Source: Oscillospiraceae bacterium (lineage in GTDB: Bacteria; Bacillota; Clostridia; Oscillospirales; Ruminococcaceae). Taken from it: a stretch of 13,788 nt of DNA. The position numbers were made by a program, and so were the translations under genes. Below are positions 13,527-13,788 of the stretch, one piece after another (position 1 is the stretch's first letter; every line of letters starts with the position of its first letter). Below the pieces are notes generated by a model. The model was not told the DNA's origin, did no database searches, and saw only the letters and a program-made list of their open reading frames with translations. The stretch is from assembly GCA_017528675.1 (NCBI GenBank), contig JAFXOO010000469.1:1-13788 (forward strand), in the 5' to 3' direction.

Positions 13527-13544
13527 AATTAACATAATTAACAT
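13527..13544. repeat. Tandem pair of AATTAACAT
   Basis: Two perfect copies of the 9-mer AATTAACAT stand head to tail, about 90 bases upstream of the strong plus-strand promoter. They may be a protein binding site or chance in AT-rich DNA. Confidence 0.5.
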
Positions 13545-13630
13545 ATTATATACGGTGTTGCATTTTTACTATCATGTGCAGATATGATGAACTAACGGAT
13601 TGTTTTTTGTACAAAATATGTGAAAATATC

Positions 13631-13660
13631 TTGACAAAGTGAGGGATTTGCTGGTATAAT
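13631..13660 (+). promoter_or_regulatory. Strong sigma-A promoter reading out of the window
   Basis: TTGACA (13631-13636), 18-base spacer, TATAAT (13655-13660) with TGG before it, an extended -10. Transcription would begin near 13667. Confidence 0.88.
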
Positions 13661-13682
13661 AATAATTGTATTGATATGTGCT

Positions 13683-13740
13683 TCTGGAAATCCGGGACAC
13701 CAGAGACGGGTTCCCGTTACCGAAGCCGGTGGATTGCCGG
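13683..13740 (+). promoter_or_regulatory. Structured leader downstream of the last promoter
   Basis: Several hairpins can be drawn: TCTGG (13683-13687) with CCAGA (13700-13704); ACGGG (13706-13710) with CCCGT (13713-13717), allowing a small loop; and CCGG (13726-13729) with CCGG (13737-13740). No known riboswitch was recognised. Confidence 0.35.
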
Positions 13741-13757
13741 CGGGAAGAAAGGCGGAG

Positions 13758-13788
13758 ATGATCCTGAAAACGAGATCTATGTTCATAC
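13758..13788 (+). CDS. Possible start of a gene cut by the window end
   Basis: ATG 13758 opens a frame (MILKTRSMFI) that runs off the window. AAAGG lies 5 bases before it and it is about 90 bases downstream of a strong promoter. Only ten residues are visible, so neither function nor the start itself can be settled; ATG 13779 in the same frame is another candidate. Confidence 0.35.
   Translation, partial: MILKTRSMFI

Larger units (their letters stand above)
13334..13757. other. AT-rich divergent spacer downstream of the ferredoxin gene
   Basis: This 424-base region holds no certain gene. It contains the ferredoxin promoter (minus strand, 13386-13413), a tandem AATTAACAT pair (13527-13544), a strong plus-strand promoter (13631-13660) and a GC-rich structured leader (about 13667-13757). 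The middle part (13420-13620) is AT-rich with no recognisable features besides the tandem repeat. Confidence 0.6.

Noticed and set aside
13592..13786. 64-residue minus-strand frame at the window end
   Set aside because: It covers a strong plus-strand promoter and leader, and has no features of its own.

Overview
The window looks like chromosomal DNA from a cellulosome-making anaerobic Firmicute, most likely a Ruminococcus or close Oscillospiraceae relative. This is inferred from cohesin and dockerin domains, a Gram-positive lipobox, strong AGGAGG-type ribosome binding sites, many small secreted or membrane proteins with Pro/Thr/Glu linkers, a short 2x[4Fe-4S] ferredoxin and moderate GC with AT-rich intergenic regions. 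No mobile element, CRISPR array, rRNA or tRNA gene was seen.

Region 1 (1-4621) is mostly housekeeping. It holds the end of pyruvate kinase and its strong terminator. A three-gene unit follows: nadA (quinolinate synthase), mnmA (tRNA 2-thiouridylase) and a RlaP/YcgL-type nucleotidyltransferase. It has its own extended -10 promoter and a leader with several hairpins, and a bidirectional terminator at 4590-4621 closes it.

Region 2 (4634-9289) is the accessory core. On the minus strand an ECF sigma factor gene overlaps the gene for a single-pass membrane protein, probably its anti-sigma or sensor partner. A secreted dockerin protein with a triplicated domain of unknown function follows. Divergently, on the plus strand, a secreted cohesin / Ig-like / dockerin protein has the layout of a monovalent adaptor scaffoldin. 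The 409-base divergent spacer carries a good sigma-A promoter in each direction and two RNA hairpins, one of which would bury the ribosome binding site of the scaffoldin mRNA. Together these look like a cellulosome component locus with its own signalling module.

Region 3 (9291-11385) holds a small 86-residue protein under a near-consensus promoter, a CPBP-like multi-pass membrane protein whose protease motif is degenerate, and tadA (tRNA adenosine deaminase).

Region 4 (11369-13157) is a two-gene unit: a lipoprotein, then a membrane-anchored protein with a TEPP-rich stalk and an extracellular domain with an Asp-rich loop. A strong bidirectional terminator follows.

Region 5 (13163-13788) holds a minus-strand 2x[4Fe-4S] ferredoxin and an AT-rich divergent spacer. 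A strong plus-strand promoter drives a structured leader and what may be the first codons of a gene running off the window.
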